From contig JANXDO010000004.1 of NCBI GenBank assembly GCA_025059375.1, positions 124,001 through 188,000 on the forward strand: a DNA stretch of 64,000 bases. The letters run 5' to 3'. The notes beneath the pieces were generated by a model. It ran no database searches, had not been told where the DNA came from, and saw only the letters and a list, made by a program, of their open reading frames with translations. This document shows positions 26,820-35,896 of the stretch, piece after piece. Position 1 is the stretch's first letter, and every line of letters starts with the position of its first letter. Position numbers and translations under genes: made by a program. Source of the stretch: Candidatus Nezhaarchaeota archaeon (GTDB lineage: Archaea > Thermoproteota > Methanomethylicia > Nezhaarchaeales > WYZ-LMO8).

Positions 26820-27065
26820 CTAGCTACTAATCGAAAGAGCAGATAGAACCCCCTTATAAGTGAGATAGAAGCGCCCATTCTCTTCAATAACGTATCCGAG
26901 CTCTTTGCAGCACCTCAAGAGCTCACTAACTTCACCTTCACTCATTGGTTGAGCATGCCTAGCAACCTCATTGATATCAACAGCTGTATCACCACTTACA
27001 GCAGACAAGAAGTGCATGACTGCTAAAACCCTGTGCACCCTCACCACATCCTCATGCCTCACCAT
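26820..27065 (-). CDS. Small winged-helix-like protein in the glycan operon
   Basis: 81 residues. The pattern VHRVLAVMHFLSAVSG ... DINEVARHAQPMSEGEVSELLRCCKELGYVIEENGRFYLTYKG reads as a helix-turn-helix followed by a two-strand wing. It lacks other domains. It is six bases from the debranching enzyme gene and 15 from the half-GT, so it is co-transcribed with them. A local regulator of the glycogen operon is a fair inference; a protein-protein role is also possible. Confidence 0.65.
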   Translation of the reverse strand: MVRHEDVVRVHRVLAVMHFLSAVSGDTAVDINEVARHAQPMSEGEVSELLRCCKELGYVIEENGRFYLTYKGVLSALSISS

Positions 27066-27071
27066 GAACGC

Positions 27072-29099
27072 TTACCTCAACAAGAAGTACTCTATGTAGG
27101 GGTCACACCAATGACTCCAGTACTGCGCATAATTCTTGACCGGCACCGGGTTAAGAGAGACTTCACCTACGTAATTCGGGTTCATGCCTACAGGCAGACT
27201 AAAGAGCTCATTGCTATAGCCTATTGCACCCTCAGAAACCATGTGGTCGAGATTATTAATCAGCACTCCATGCGGATCTAAGTTGATGGCCCTCATGACC
27301 TCTATGAGGTAGGGGGTATCTCGAGGCCACACAACAGGTCCGTGGTACTCCAAGTCTCCTAGGTATGGTTTCTCCTCCATCCTTCTAGCAACCACACCAA
27401 ATATCTCCCAAGAACCCCCCAAACTCACTAACCTCCTCTTCACGATGATCCTCTCCACGTCACTCCAAATGCTTGATAAGTCGCTGTGGTAGACTATGTT
27501 TTTAAGCAGTGCGACTGCAGTTACACCAGCTGAACTTGGAGTCTTATCTATTAGCTTGCTACTGGGGTCCATGGTCAGAGGGGGGAGACCACTACTCGAG
27601 TAAAAACACTTCCTATAACCATCAATTAGCTCGACCTTAAGCTCGTGGAGCTCAGTGTCAGCCTTGATCCCAGCAGCGTGCATAGCCTTTAGTAAGGCAT
27701 CCAAACCCTCTATGAAGAGGGCATTGACTTCAACTAGAGCGAAGAGACCTTGAGGTTGAACTTTGTCGAGCCAATCTAGTGGCAATCTGACTGGCCACTC
27801 TATACCATCGACTTTATGGACGACATCAATCCATGACGAGTTAGCTTTGCAGAGAATGAGTCCATCACGAACTACACAACCGGAAAAGCCCTCTTCAGCC
27901 CTCATGAGCTTGCAAGCCATCAACATGAGCTTTGAGCCCTCCTTCAAAAGCCTTCTCTCACCTGTAAGTGAGTACAGATTTGCGATTACACTCATCAACT
28001 GGGGAAAGGCATCGCTTGAGTACCCTCCTTCATGTATAAGGGTCTTAAAACCTTTAAATTCGTGAACTATAGACATCAATTTTCTGATGAGCTCCACGAG
28101 CCACTTTGAGAGACCTAAAACGTTCGTATAGGTCAATAAGTTCCATCGCAAGCCCTCGAAGAGATCTCTGGTCCATATTCTCTTAAACCACATTGCCCCA
28201 GCTTCAGGGGCTAACGTGGAATCTAAAGGTACACCAAAGCTTAACAGTCTATCAACTCTTAGAACTATTGCGTTAATCACTTTGACTGGTAACCCCTTAG
28301 CCTTCTTTTTAAGCCCGCCATGCAATCTCTTCAACCTTCCCTTAACCCCGTAGTCTATCCTCCTAAAGCTTATCATCAACGGCACCTCAATATCTAGGAA
28401 ACCTTGCTCACACCTCAATGCTATGGGCACTCTAACCCTACGGACATGCCTTATGAAGAACACCTTACCATCCTGTATTGTTCTAAACCCATCACCTAAC
28501 TTGTATACCCAGTCAAAAACCGCATTAACCTCATAGACGTCATCGAAACCCTTCAAATAAAGTCTTAATGGGAAATGCTCACCCTCCACAACCATAACTT
28601 TATCTCTAACAGCAATACTGAGGGCATGCTCAACACTGGTTGTCATGTCGTAGAAAGCGAAGATGGGAGCAAATATTGATGGTCTGGACGCCGAAACTCT
28701 AAAGAAACCGCCTCTCCTTCCAAGCCCTATAGATATCGATACACTATATTCCTCACCCCTATCGTCAACATAAATGTAGCGCGCCCTTCTTCTTCCAACT
28801 TTAACCAGAACCAATTCAAGGTTGCTAGCAGTTAAGGGCCTATAGTAGACTGCATCAAGAACCTTATACAATGCACCATCAATAGGACCTACAAGCAAAC
28901 CCTGCCAAGAGAAGTCCCTATTACCACCATGTAGAACCCCTATGGGGGTCACTATTGGAGCATTGAAGCTGGAAGTTGAGTACTCAAGCAAAACATCTCT
29001 CAATAAAATCTGTCTGTTCCTCGCATAATCCCAATCAACCTCTTCACCCGCTTCAACCTCACATAGAACCTCGCCCTTAGCGTACTTTAACTCAACCAC
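27072..29099 (-). CDS. Glycogen debranching enzyme (amylo-alpha-1,6-glucosidase type)
   Basis: 675 residues. The N-terminal beta-rich region (LLEYSTSSFNAPIVTPIGVLHGGNRDF) is followed by a helical (alpha/alpha)6-barrel. The barrel includes GAMWFKRIWTRDLFEGLRWN (catalytic acid region) and GPVVWPRDTPYLIEVMRAIN. This is the archaeal GDE_C-type enzyme, which hydrolyses alpha-1,6 branch points. It is second in the minus-strand operon after the GH57 gene (40-base gap). Family call firm; branch specificity not shown. Confidence 0.85.
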   Translation of the reverse strand: MVELKYAKGEVLCEVEAGEEVDWDYARNRQILLRDVLLEYSTSSFNAPIVTPIGVLHGGNRDFSWQGLLVGPIDGALYKVLDAVYYRPLTASNLELVLVKVGRRRARYIYVDDRGEEYSVSISIGLGRRGGFFRVSASRPSIFAPIFAFYDMTTSVEHALSIAVRDKVMVVEGEHFPLRLYLKGFDDVYEVNAVFDWVYKLGDGFRTIQDGKVFFIRHVRRVRVPIALRCEQGFLDIEVPLMISFRRIDYGVKGRLKRLHGGLKKKAKGLPVKVINAIVLRVDRLLSFGVPLDSTLAPEAGAMWFKRIWTRDLFEGLRWNLLTYTNVLGLSKWLVELIRKLMSIVHEFKGFKTLIHEGGYSSDAFPQLMSVIANLYSLTGERRLLKEGSKLMLMACKLMRAEEGFSGCVVRDGLILCKANSSWIDVVHKVDGIEWPVRLPLDWLDKVQPQGLFALVEVNALFIEGLDALLKAMHAAGIKADTELHELKVELIDGYRKCFYSSSGLPPLTMDPSSKLIDKTPSSAGVTAVALLKNIVYHSDLSSIWSDVERIIVKRRLVSLGGSWEIFGVVARRMEEKPYLGDLEYHGPVVWPRDTPYLIEVMRAINLDPHGVLINNLDHMVSEGAIGYSNELFSLPVGMNPNYVGEVSLNPVPVKNYAQYWSHWCDPYIEYFLLR

Positions 29100-29139
29100 T
29101 TCTCCTCGCTTTAACAGTGTTCATGTAAGCGTATAAGCA

Positions 29140-30642
29140 TTAATGTGATTGCTGTCTTCTTGTGTCCTCTAGCACCTTAATTGTAGCTTCGAGAATTGAA
29201 TCATACCCCTCCCTTATACTTAAGTTTATTGACTCTGCGAGGTCGGTCCAAAGCAATACCTCTCTAATCCACCTCTGCAGGTAGCCATTAACTATATGAA
29301 CCTCGGAAACCACCCTATCTATCGACTTTAAGGCCTCCAGTAGCTCACTTAAGCTCCTCACTTCATATACAACTTTTCCATTCCACACAAACTTAAAGGC
29401 ATGTTTAGGTGTCGTCTTAAGCCTCCATGCATACCTCTCTACACCCTTTAAGTACTCCTCCATAACCCTCTCGTACAACACCATAAGCAGCGAAATGTAG
29501 CTAGTAAATGCTTCTAGAGGCTTCTTGACTGGACTAAAGTAAAGGTGCACCTCACCTGAAGACCCCCTCTTCGACGACATGTAATAGAAACTGTCACTTA
29601 CACCAAATAATCTCCAATCCCTCAGATATCTACCCCCAACAGCCTTTGCATACATTCCAAGCTCCTCATAAAGCTCCAAGGCCTTAACCTGAAGGTCTGA
29701 GCCAGCCCAAGCACTAACATCCTTCTCAATGTCAGCCCAACTGACCGTGTTCCAAGGAGGGACATCATACACGTCCACCGGCTTATACCTCCCGATGGCT
29801 TCCGATATAGTCATAGCCTCTATGCCCCTAGCCTTAATCTCTAGGGGGAGCCATCGTAGGAACTCTAGTATTCCAGTTTCCGGCCGGTGATGCTCTCCAA
29901 AGGTCTCAAAGTCCATTGCTATGAACACTACATCGCCCGCGCTCTTAAGTATCCAGTCAGCATATTTGTCGGCTGTCAATGGATATTGATCCCATGTGGC
30001 GTTTGAAAATCTAAATGCAACATCATCGCTTAAACGGTAGTTCCTCAATAACAGTTTCAAGTCACAGCCATAAGCTGAGTAGACGTAATTTGGATTTCTC
30101 CAAGCAAGTATCCTCTCAACACCCTCCGTGACGCAAGCCTTAAAGCCCATACTCCAAAGTGCATTGCCTATATCGTTGTTATAAATGAATTCAGTAGATT
30201 CTGCAGTCTTAGGATTGAAGCCTAGAATCTCTGATGTAGCCTCTGCACACATATTAATTTGCTCCTTGAACTCATCTAGACATGGAAGTATGGGAGAGAT
30301 GCTGTGATAATAGGTTTGAGCTACAATCTCCATGCCCCCAGCCTCAATCGCCTTACGTATAAGGTCCACAACGTCACTACAATATCTAAGCGCTTGTTCC
30401 ATCCAAATACCGCTCACGCTCAATGAAACTTTGAAGTCCTGCACCTTAAGGTGCTCTAAAAGTATTTGTAGGGCCGGTTTATAACAGTTTAAACAAACTC
30501 TTTTAAAGACGTCTTCATTAAGCTGTTCATCGTAAACAGCATCAATACCGTGGGTTAATAAGTCACTTAAACACACCGTAGTACGTGGTCTAATTCTCAC
30601 CGGTTGATGAAGCTTAAACATGAAAACTACGCTTCTAACCAT
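29140..30642 (-). CDS. GH57 family alpha-amylase/glucanotransferase
   Basis: 500 residues. The GH57 conserved regions are visible: FKLHQPVRIR (motif with HQP), MEIVAQTYYHSISP, AESTEFIYNND with the likely nucleophile Glu, and FIAMDFETFGEHH with the acid Asp. The C-terminal part is helical. GH57 enzymes cleave or transfer alpha-1,4-glucans, typical of thermophiles. It is first in the five-gene operon and divergent from a phosphorylase gene. No signal peptide, so it acts on internal glycogen. Confidence 0.92.
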   Translation of the reverse strand: MVRSVVFMFKLHQPVRIRPRTTVCLSDLLTHGIDAVYDEQLNEDVFKRVCLNCYKPALQILLEHLKVQDFKVSLSVSGIWMEQALRYCSDVVDLIRKAIEAGGMEIVAQTYYHSISPILPCLDEFKEQINMCAEATSEILGFNPKTAESTEFIYNNDIGNALWSMGFKACVTEGVERILAWRNPNYVYSAYGCDLKLLLRNYRLSDDVAFRFSNATWDQYPLTADKYADWILKSAGDVVFIAMDFETFGEHHRPETGILEFLRWLPLEIKARGIEAMTISEAIGRYKPVDVYDVPPWNTVSWADIEKDVSAWAGSDLQVKALELYEELGMYAKAVGGRYLRDWRLFGVSDSFYYMSSKRGSSGEVHLYFSPVKKPLEAFTSYISLLMVLYERVMEEYLKGVERYAWRLKTTPKHAFKFVWNGKVVYEVRSLSELLEALKSIDRVVSEVHIVNGYLQRWIREVLLWTDLAESINLSIREGYDSILEATIKVLEDTRRQQSH

Positions 30643-30742
30643 AAGCGATTAGTTTCAGTTCGATGTGGAAGGGGATATAAGTTTTTAGAGGGAGCTCAAA
30701 AATAGAAAAGTCAAATAGACTCCGTGTAGGAGATACCTTGGA

Positions 30743-32302
30743 ATGTCAATTAATCAGCAGCACGAGCGATTAATCATAAGCATAACACCAGACTTAGCAG
30801 TGGATGGTGGGTATAACTACGCTGGCGGCTTAGGAGTGCTTGAAGGGGATAAGTTTCATGCCGCCTCAAAGCTTAAGTTACGATACTTAGTATTCTCACT
30901 TCTTTATAGAAATGGCTATGTAGATTACACTTTCGATGAAGAGGGTAAGCCAATCCCACAACCACAACCACAACCTAGAGAATTCATAGATAAGTTAAGG
31001 TGCTGCGATGAGTTTAAGCTTAAGCTTAAGGGAGAGATCGTGCGCGTCAAGGCTTTCGAGCTGTCTGAAGGAAAAGCTAAAGCCATATTCTTTAGTGCTG
31101 AAGAACCAGAATGGGCTACAAAGCTAACTGATAGACTTTACATAGAGAGCTCAGCTGAAGAACGCTTCTACAAGTACACTCTACTCGCTAAAGCCTCGGA
31201 AACTTACATACGAAGAGCCATACCCCTCGACGACATAGAGTATATAGATCTTCAAGAAGCCTATGCTGCTATGTTGCCACTGTCCTTAAGAATACCAGGC
31301 AAGTATAGGTTAGTGATACATACCGCTGGTCCTTGGGGTCACCCAACATTCTCTCGAGAACTCTTCAAGGGGGAGTATGGATATCTATTCGTGGACCAAG
31401 ACATAGTCCTAACAGAGATAGGACTTTCAGCATCAAAACAGGCCTTTGCAGTTTCAGCAAAACACCTTGACATAATATTAAAGGTCTTTCCCCATCATAG
31501 CGAAAAGCTGACGTACGTGACTAATGGCATAAACCTAGATAGGTGGATGGATAAAGAGCTTAGAAGGGAGTACGAGAATCACGAGTTAACTCTCGACAGA
31601 TTTGTAAATGCTAGGCTTAGGCTTAAGAATGCTTTGATTGATCTTCTTAGAGGCTACAAGGACATAGACTATGAGGATAAATTCATAGTTTTATGGTCTA
31701 GGAGAGTAGTAGCATACAAGAGACCTGACTTCCCAGTGAGGCTAATACTTGATGCTAAAGACCTACCAGTAATATTTGTACTTGGTGGTAAAGCGCACCC
31801 CCATGATGGTAAGGGGCTAGAGTACATGAAGTTATTCATGAAGCTTCATAGAGAAATTGATAACGTAGTATACATACCGAATTACACGAGAGACATAGCT
31901 GCAACACTACTGGGTGGAGCAGATCTTCTCTTATTCACACCATTTTCAGGGTGGGAGGCATGCGGCACTAGCTACATGAAGGCAGCTGTAAACGGAGTTC
32001 CAACATTATCGTCGAGAGATGGAGGGGTACTGGAATTCTTAGTGGATGGCATAAATGGTTGGCTTTTTGGTGAGGACATTAGAACCCTAATAGATTATTA
32101 CTCTCCAGAAGCCCAGAAAATCAATGAGAGGGAGTACGCGCAGTTCCGCGACCTCTTCTTTTCAATACATGAACTATATAGAAGCAACCCCGAAGGATAC
32201 TACAAAGTAGGATCAAATGCTCTAAGAACCTTCGTTGCACGAGCGAACATGGAGAGAGTCATTAAAGAATACTATCCAGGCCTCGTAAAGCCACTGGTAT
32301 AA
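30743..32302 (+). CDS. Alpha-glucan phosphorylase (GT35-like, short archaeal form)
   Basis: 519 residues from ATG 30743, with TAGGAGATACC upstream. Motifs GGYNYAGGLGVLEGDKFHAAS near the N-terminus, LWSRRVVAYKRPDFP and the C-terminal GWEACGTSYMKAAVNGVPTL match GT35. The Lys in SYMKAAVNG is at the position of the pyridoxal-phosphate lysine of glycogen phosphorylases. The protein is far shorter than the 800-residue classical enzymes, as in other archaea. It would release glucose-1-phosphate from glycogen using phosphate. Divergent from the GH57 operon across 100 bases. Confidence 0.85.
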   Translation: MSINQQHERLIISITPDLAVDGGYNYAGGLGVLEGDKFHAASKLKLRYLVFSLLYRNGYVDYTFDEEGKPIPQPQPQPREFIDKLRCCDEFKLKLKGEIVRVKAFELSEGKAKAIFFSAEEPEWATKLTDRLYIESSAEERFYKYTLLAKASETYIRRAIPLDDIEYIDLQEAYAAMLPLSLRIPGKYRLVIHTAGPWGHPTFSRELFKGEYGYLFVDQDIVLTEIGLSASKQAFAVSAKHLDIILKVFPHHSEKLTYVTNGINLDRWMDKELRREYENHELTLDRFVNARLRLKNALIDLLRGYKDIDYEDKFIVLWSRRVVAYKRPDFPVRLILDAKDLPVIFVLGGKAHPHDGKGLEYMKLFMKLHREIDNVVYIPNYTRDIAATLLGGADLLLFTPFSGWEACGTSYMKAAVNGVPTLSSRDGGVLEFLVDGINGWLFGEDIRTLIDYYSPEAQKINEREYAQFRDLFFSIHELYRSNPEGYYKVGSNALRTFVARANMERVIKEYYPGLVKPLV

Positions 32303-32410
32303 CAGGTTCCTCAAAACCTAGGTATGCTACTTTAACGCATAAAATGCTAGCAACACAACACACCTCAATGTAGTCGGTCATGACGATAGTACTTAGAGAG
32401 AAGCGCGAAA

Positions 32411-32420
32411 GGTTTATAGC
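32411..32420 (+). promoter_or_regulatory. TATA box for the KE micropeptide
   Basis: GGTTTATAGC lies about 36 bases upstream of the ATG at 32455, giving an expected transcript start near 32440. A GGGGA sequence at 32444-32448 could serve as ribosome-binding site. Confidence 0.55.
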
Positions 32421-32454
32421 TCTTCTAAATCCCCCAAAATATCGGGGAACGTAG

Positions 32455-32514
32455 ATGTCCAAGAAGAAGGAGGAAAAGAAGGAAGAGAAGAAGGAAGAGA
32501 AAAAGAAAAAGTAG
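32455..32514 (+). CDS. 19-residue Lys/Glu-rich micropeptide
   Basis: ATG 32455 to TAG 32514 encodes Met-Ser-Lys-Lys-Lys followed by three Glu-Glu-Lys-Lys-type repeats and a Lys tail. It has its own TATA box, a purine-rich leader and a T-rich stretch about 35 bases downstream (TCCTCCTTAATTTTTAG), so it looks like an independent transcription unit. The alternating charges predict a single stable helix. The coding strand from 32461 to 32511 is purine-only, so a structural DNA role is an alternative. Function unknown. Confidence 0.5.
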   Translation: MSKKKEEKKEEKKEEKKKK

Positions 32515-32698
32515 CAGCACCCCTATTAAGGGATTAATTACATCGTCCTCCTTAATTTTTAGTTTAAGGGCTCTAAGAAGTTTATAATTCCTTCTTTATG
32601 CCCTCCCCTATCTGCTAAAGGAAACATACAATGCTTTTTCCATGCCCCCTATCGCCACTCTTTTTAAAGTATTACCTATTATTGTCAGTATGGTTATT

Positions 32699-33040
32699 AT
32701 GAGTATTAAGAAGAAGATTCCCAAGAGCGACATTTTTAGCATGGATTTCAGTGACGTATGGTCTCTAATAACCACACTTTTCTCGAGACCCGTAGAGCTA
32801 TCATCGCTCACCGGTAAATCAACTTTCACTGCTTGGGTTGATGGTGACGCCATGTTCGTTAAACTGAGCCCCTCAGGCAGCGTCCGCGTGATTACAAAGA
32901 AGGTCTTCGAGAAGTGTTGGAAGATATCTTTGGAAATGGCTAGCAAGGGCGAAGATCCGTTCCAACCAGCTTGGTTCTACAAGACAACCAATGGTACGTA
33001 TATAGCTAGAGTATTCAAGTATGTAATCGAAGGGGTCTAA
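32699..33040 (+). CDS. Hypothetical protein, 113 residues
   Basis: The start is placed at ATG 32699 because an apparent TATA element (CTTTTTAAAGT, about 32660-32670) lies inside the longer frame that begins at 32642. The product contains STFTAWVDGDAMFVKLSPSGSVRVITKKVFEKCWK and YKTTNGTYIARVFKYV, a compact beta-plus-helix fold with protein-like composition. A minus-strand frame over the same bases is less plausible. Convergent with the ABC permease gene (two-base gap). I do not recognise the family. Confidence 0.55.
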   Translation: MSIKKKIPKSDIFSMDFSDVWSLITTLFSRPVELSSLTGKSTFTAWVDGDAMFVKLSPSGSVRVITKKVFEKCWKISLEMASKGEDPFQPAWFYKTTNGTYIARVFKYVIEGV

Positions 33041-33042
33041 CG

Positions 33043-33804
33043 CTACTTCTCCCTCCACCTCATTTTTGATAGTGATAAAAGTATGAAGACTACGTTGTAA
33101 CCTATTAAGGAAATTACTGATGCTGTAACGGCTGAGGTCTCTGGATGAGCCAACCCGCCCACATAGTGTAGTATTATTGCTGCAGCCCCCGTTGGAGCCA
33201 GAGCTCCAACCCAGTGTACCTCGCTGGGAAGCAGCGTCACTGGATAGTAAACTGGTGGAACTACGCTTAACAATATCGATAGTATCGTTGCTAGTGGCCA
33301 CACGTGTCTCAACCGTCTAAATAGGGTTGATGCGGCGAAGCCCATGAAGGAAGTGGAGGTCCATAAAAGAATTGAACACAAGGTTAAAGCTATTGAGAAC
33401 CAGAGCGTAAGCATCCCAATAACCCCCATCAACACTATGAACAGTATCAAACCAGGAATAGTAAATACTAATACTGAAAGCGAGAGTCCAATTATGTAGC
33501 TCACAGGTCTTATTGGTGTTGCAACAAGCAGGTCCTGATACTTAAGGTAAATCCTGTAGAAGGCAGCATCTCCAAGGATTGCTATGCCATTGCCCGCTAT
33601 TACCATTATGACACCGCCTATCAGGGCGTACATCATTGTAGCAGCCCCGCCATAGATCGTTAGGAAGAAGAGGAGAGTCAATGGCATTAGCAGGTAGGAC
33701 ACTATCCACAAGGGAACCCTCCTTACAGCTAAAACACCGTTAATCCAAGCTATTACGAACATTGCAGTTACCTGCCTACTAACCCCCCTCCTCAATTCTC
33801 TCAC
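33043..33804 (-). CDS. ABC-2 type transporter permease
   Basis: 253 residues, six helices. Seen: WIVSYLLMPLTLLFFLTIYGG, the ABC-2 segment FYRIYLKYQDLLVATPIRPVSYIIG, and LSVVPPVYYPVTLLP in the last extracellular loop. It overlaps the upstream ATPase gene by 26 bases and forms an exporter with it. The substrate (drug, lipid or polysaccharide) is unknown. Confidence 0.88.
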   Translation of the reverse strand: MRELRRGVSRQVTAMFVIAWINGVLAVRRVPLWIVSYLLMPLTLLFFLTIYGGAATMMYALIGGVIMVIAGNGIAILGDAAFYRIYLKYQDLLVATPIRPVSYIIGLSLSVLVFTIPGLILFIVLMGVIGMLTLWFSIALTLCSILLWTSTSFMGFAASTLFRRLRHVWPLATILSILLSVVPPVYYPVTLLPSEVHWVGALAPTGAAAIILHYVGGLAHPETSAVTASVISLIGYNVVFILLSLSKMRWREK

Positions 33805-34684
33805 CCGTCATTTTAATGAAGAGATCCTCAAGGCCTGTGGACTTGACGGTCACGTCGTAACCCCTCTTAATAGCCATCTTGAGAACTTCCTCCGCTTCAC
33901 CCTCATTAACATAGAATATCGTTATGCCTTTAAGCCTGAGCGCATCATAGCCGTCAATGTTTAAGTCACCGTAAACTTCAACCTTAAAACCGCTTCCAAC
34001 AGCCTTAAGCGCATCATTCACTGGTCCAATGAACATGACTCTTCCATCATGGATCAGGACAACATCGTCAGCTAAGCTCTCAGCTTCATCCATGTAATGG
34101 GTCGTCAAAAGCACAGCCTCACTATTCTTTTTAGCCTCCCTCAAAATCCTCCAAACACTTCTTCTAGCTAAAGGATCTAGACCAGTAGTTGGTTCATCAA
34201 GAAACAGCACCTCAGCACCTGAAGCTAAAACCGCTGCCACCATAACCCTCCTCTTCAAACCGCCAGAAAGCTCACCTATCATAACATTCGCGTAAGTGTC
34301 AAGCTCAAGTAGCTCAAGAAACTCACGAGCCCTACTCTTAGCCTCACCCCTCTCATAACCCCTTATCATCAGATACGAGTACACAAACTCAAAGGGCGTG
34401 AGGAGGTCCATGGGCATACCCTCCTGCGGAACCATAGCAATAACCTCCCTCACGCTCCAAGGATCAGAGAGGACATCAAAACCCATAACCTCAACAGTAC
34501 CACTAGTCGGTAATAGTTGAGTAGAAGCTATTCTAATCCAAGTAGTCTTGCCAGCACCGTTCCTACCAATGAGAGCAACAAGCCTACCTCTCTCAACACT
34601 AAACGATACACCCCTCAAAGCTATAACTCCATTACCATACCTCTTCCATACCCCCTTAGAAACAATGGCGTTCATGGCGATCAC
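33779..34684 (-). CDS. ABC transporter ATP-binding protein (ABC-2 exporter)
   Basis: 301 residues. Walker A GRNGAGKTTWIRIAS, Q-loop MVPQEGMPMDLL, signature ELSGGLKRRVMVAA, Walker B VLFLDEPTTGLDP and switch His in LLTTHYMDEAE are all present. The C-terminal extension (FKVEVYGDLNIDGYDALRLKG) is typical of DRA/CcmA-type exporters. It is first of a two-gene operon with the permease. tRNA-Leu starts 55 bases away in the opposite direction. Confidence 0.94.
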   Translation of the reverse strand: MIAMNAIVSKGVWKRYGNGVIALRGVSFSVERGRLVALIGRNGAGKTTWIRIASTQLLPTSGTVEVMGFDVLSDPWSVREVIAMVPQEGMPMDLLTPFEFVYSYLMIRGYERGEAKSRAREFLELLELDTYANVMIGELSGGLKRRVMVAAVLASGAEVLFLDEPTTGLDPLARRSVWRILREAKKNSEAVLLTTHYMDEAESLADDVVLIHDGRVMFIGPVNDALKAVGSGFKVEVYGDLNIDGYDALRLKGITIFYVNEGEAEEVLKMAIKRGYDVTVKSTGLEDLFIKMTGERIEEGG

Positions 34685-34739
34685 GCAAAAACCAATTAAA
34701 ACAAAAATAAATACTATTCGTTGTAGAAGCAGAAGTTGA

Positions 34740-34827
34740 GCGGGGGTGGCCGAGTCAGGTCAAAGGCGCAGGGCTTAGGACCCTGTGGCGTAGGCCTGCG
34801 TGGGTTCAAATCCCACCCCCCGCACCA
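34740..34827 (+). tRNA. tRNA-Leu(TAG), CCA encoded
   Basis: Acceptor GCGGGGG/CCCCCGC, discriminator A, then encoded CCA. Anticodon stem CAGGG/CCCTG with loop CTTAGGA, anticodon TAG. The long variable arm TGGCGTAGGCCTGC makes it class II. T arm GTGGG-TTCAAAT-CCCAC. No intron. Confidence 0.95.
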
Positions 34828-34881
34828 TTTCCAAACCCATAACCGCATTGGATTCGTTTATGACTGATTAGGAGAGGTGAT

Positions 34882-34937
34882 AGGGGAGCACGGTTGAGCG
34901 TAAGCTTAAGATTCTTAAGTCGTTAAGTTGCTCCCCT
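34882..34937. repeat. Long hairpin downstream of tRNA-Leu
   Basis: AGGGGAGCA (34882-34890) pairs perfectly with TGCTCCCCT (34929-34937). Inside the 38-base loop CTTAAG-ATT-CTTAAG forms a second small hairpin. The two-tier fold could be a structured RNA or a terminator-like element; no RNA family was recognised. Confidence 0.45.
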
Positions 34938-35141
34938 AAGGGGATGATCCAGGTTCTTCCTAAGAGTCTGGCGTAAAAGATTAAGACATAGCCCTGAAGA
35001 CAATTAGATGGTATGCAGCGTTCTTTGGGTTAAGGGTTGAGAAGCCTAGTTTAAGGCTTATGATAACACCAACGCCTTTATCCGGAGATGGTTAAGTAGT
35101 TTATTTATAATTCGAGAAGCATTAAGCTCAGGGCTGTTGTT

Positions 35142-35264
35142 ATGATTGCAGTAGAAACCGATGCCTCTGCATCAGAAATCCTTAACATGTGTAATGATGG
35201 AACATTAAGGGGGACCATAGTGATTAAGGGGTTGAGAAACATAGATCGTGCACACACCACATAA
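35142..35264 (+). CDS. Short ORF, 40 residues, uncertain
   Basis: ATG 35142 to TAA 35264; the product begins MIAVETDASASEILNM and includes GTLRGTIVIKGLRN. A TATA-like TTTATTTATAA lies about 40 bases upstream, and the frame is open for another 14 codons upstream of the ATG. Composition is protein-like but no family is recognised. A decayed fragment is equally likely. Confidence 0.25.
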   Translation: MIAVETDASASEILNMCNDGTLRGTIVIKGLRNIDRAHTT

Positions 35265-35587
35265 GCGATGAACTAGTTATGCTTTATTCCAATTGCCCAG
35301 AAATGACGATAGATTTTAGGATATCCTGATGACAAACATGCCCAGCACCATCGCTCGCTCATGTACTTTCAAATGGCCATTTAAGCAGCTGAGAAAATGG
35401 GCTGTATCTTGGCTAAGCGCTCAATGGATTAATCCGTGATGGAAGCAACAAACCACTTAACCAATCCAAGTCGTTGATGGTTCAGCAAATCGAATGGTCA
35501 TTTGTGACCATAGTAATGGCTGTAGTTGTGCGTGAATGAAGCCTTTAAATATTGAAAGGGAAAGAGACGTTGCATGTGGTGTAGAGC

Positions 35588-35896
35588 GTGACTGAAAACA
35601 GATGTTACTATTGTGGTAAAGTAATTGAAAGAGAGGAGGATATGATTATGAAGAATGTATCGCTTGGCTACTTTAGGTCGGAGCGAAAACCATTCCACAG
35701 ACAATGCTGGAGAAGATATCATAGTATCAAAATTAAAAAGGACATCATAGCCTATGTGGCTCTTGTCATTGTTGCGTTTATGATATTCGGTGTTTGGTTG
35801 TTCCTACTAACCGGCCTTATGGGAATAATCGCATTTATTCTTTGTGTTGTTGTCCTAATAATGCTAGGGGTTGCATATTATCGCATTGAAGAATGA
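35588..35896 (+). CDS. Small zinc-finger membrane protein
   Basis: 102 residues from GTG 35588. The N-terminal MTENRCYYCGKVIEREEDM and KPFHRQCWRRYH give a C-x2-C ... H-x2-C treble-clef-like zinc site. Two membrane helices follow (IIAYVALVIVAFMIFGVWLFLL and IIAFILCVVVLIML). Similar zinc-plus-two-helix proteins occur in many archaea without known role. It is probably a cytoplasmic-facing metal site on the membrane. Confidence 0.7.
   Translation: MTENRCYYCGKVIEREEDMIMKNVSLGYFRSERKPFHRQCWRRYHSIKIKKDIIAYVALVIVAFMIFGVWLFLLTGLMGIIAFILCVVVLIMLGVAYYRIEE

Larger units (their letters stand above)
34828..35587. other. 760-base region with a hairpin and gene-like remnants
   Basis: No full gene is seen. 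It holds a strong inverted repeat (34882-34937). A 35-codon stretch around 34995-35095 reads like protein (LKTIRWYAAFFGLRVEKPS). A 40-codon frame (35142-35264) follows a TATA-like TTTATTTATAA. The mix of short protein-like frames suggests decayed genes, possibly an old insertion beside tRNA-Leu; no direct repeats of the tRNA end were found. Confidence 0.4.

Noticed and set aside
32608-32946. 112-residue minus-strand ORF over the hypothetical gene
   Set aside because: The plus-strand frame is longer, has a promoter and a more protein-like composition.
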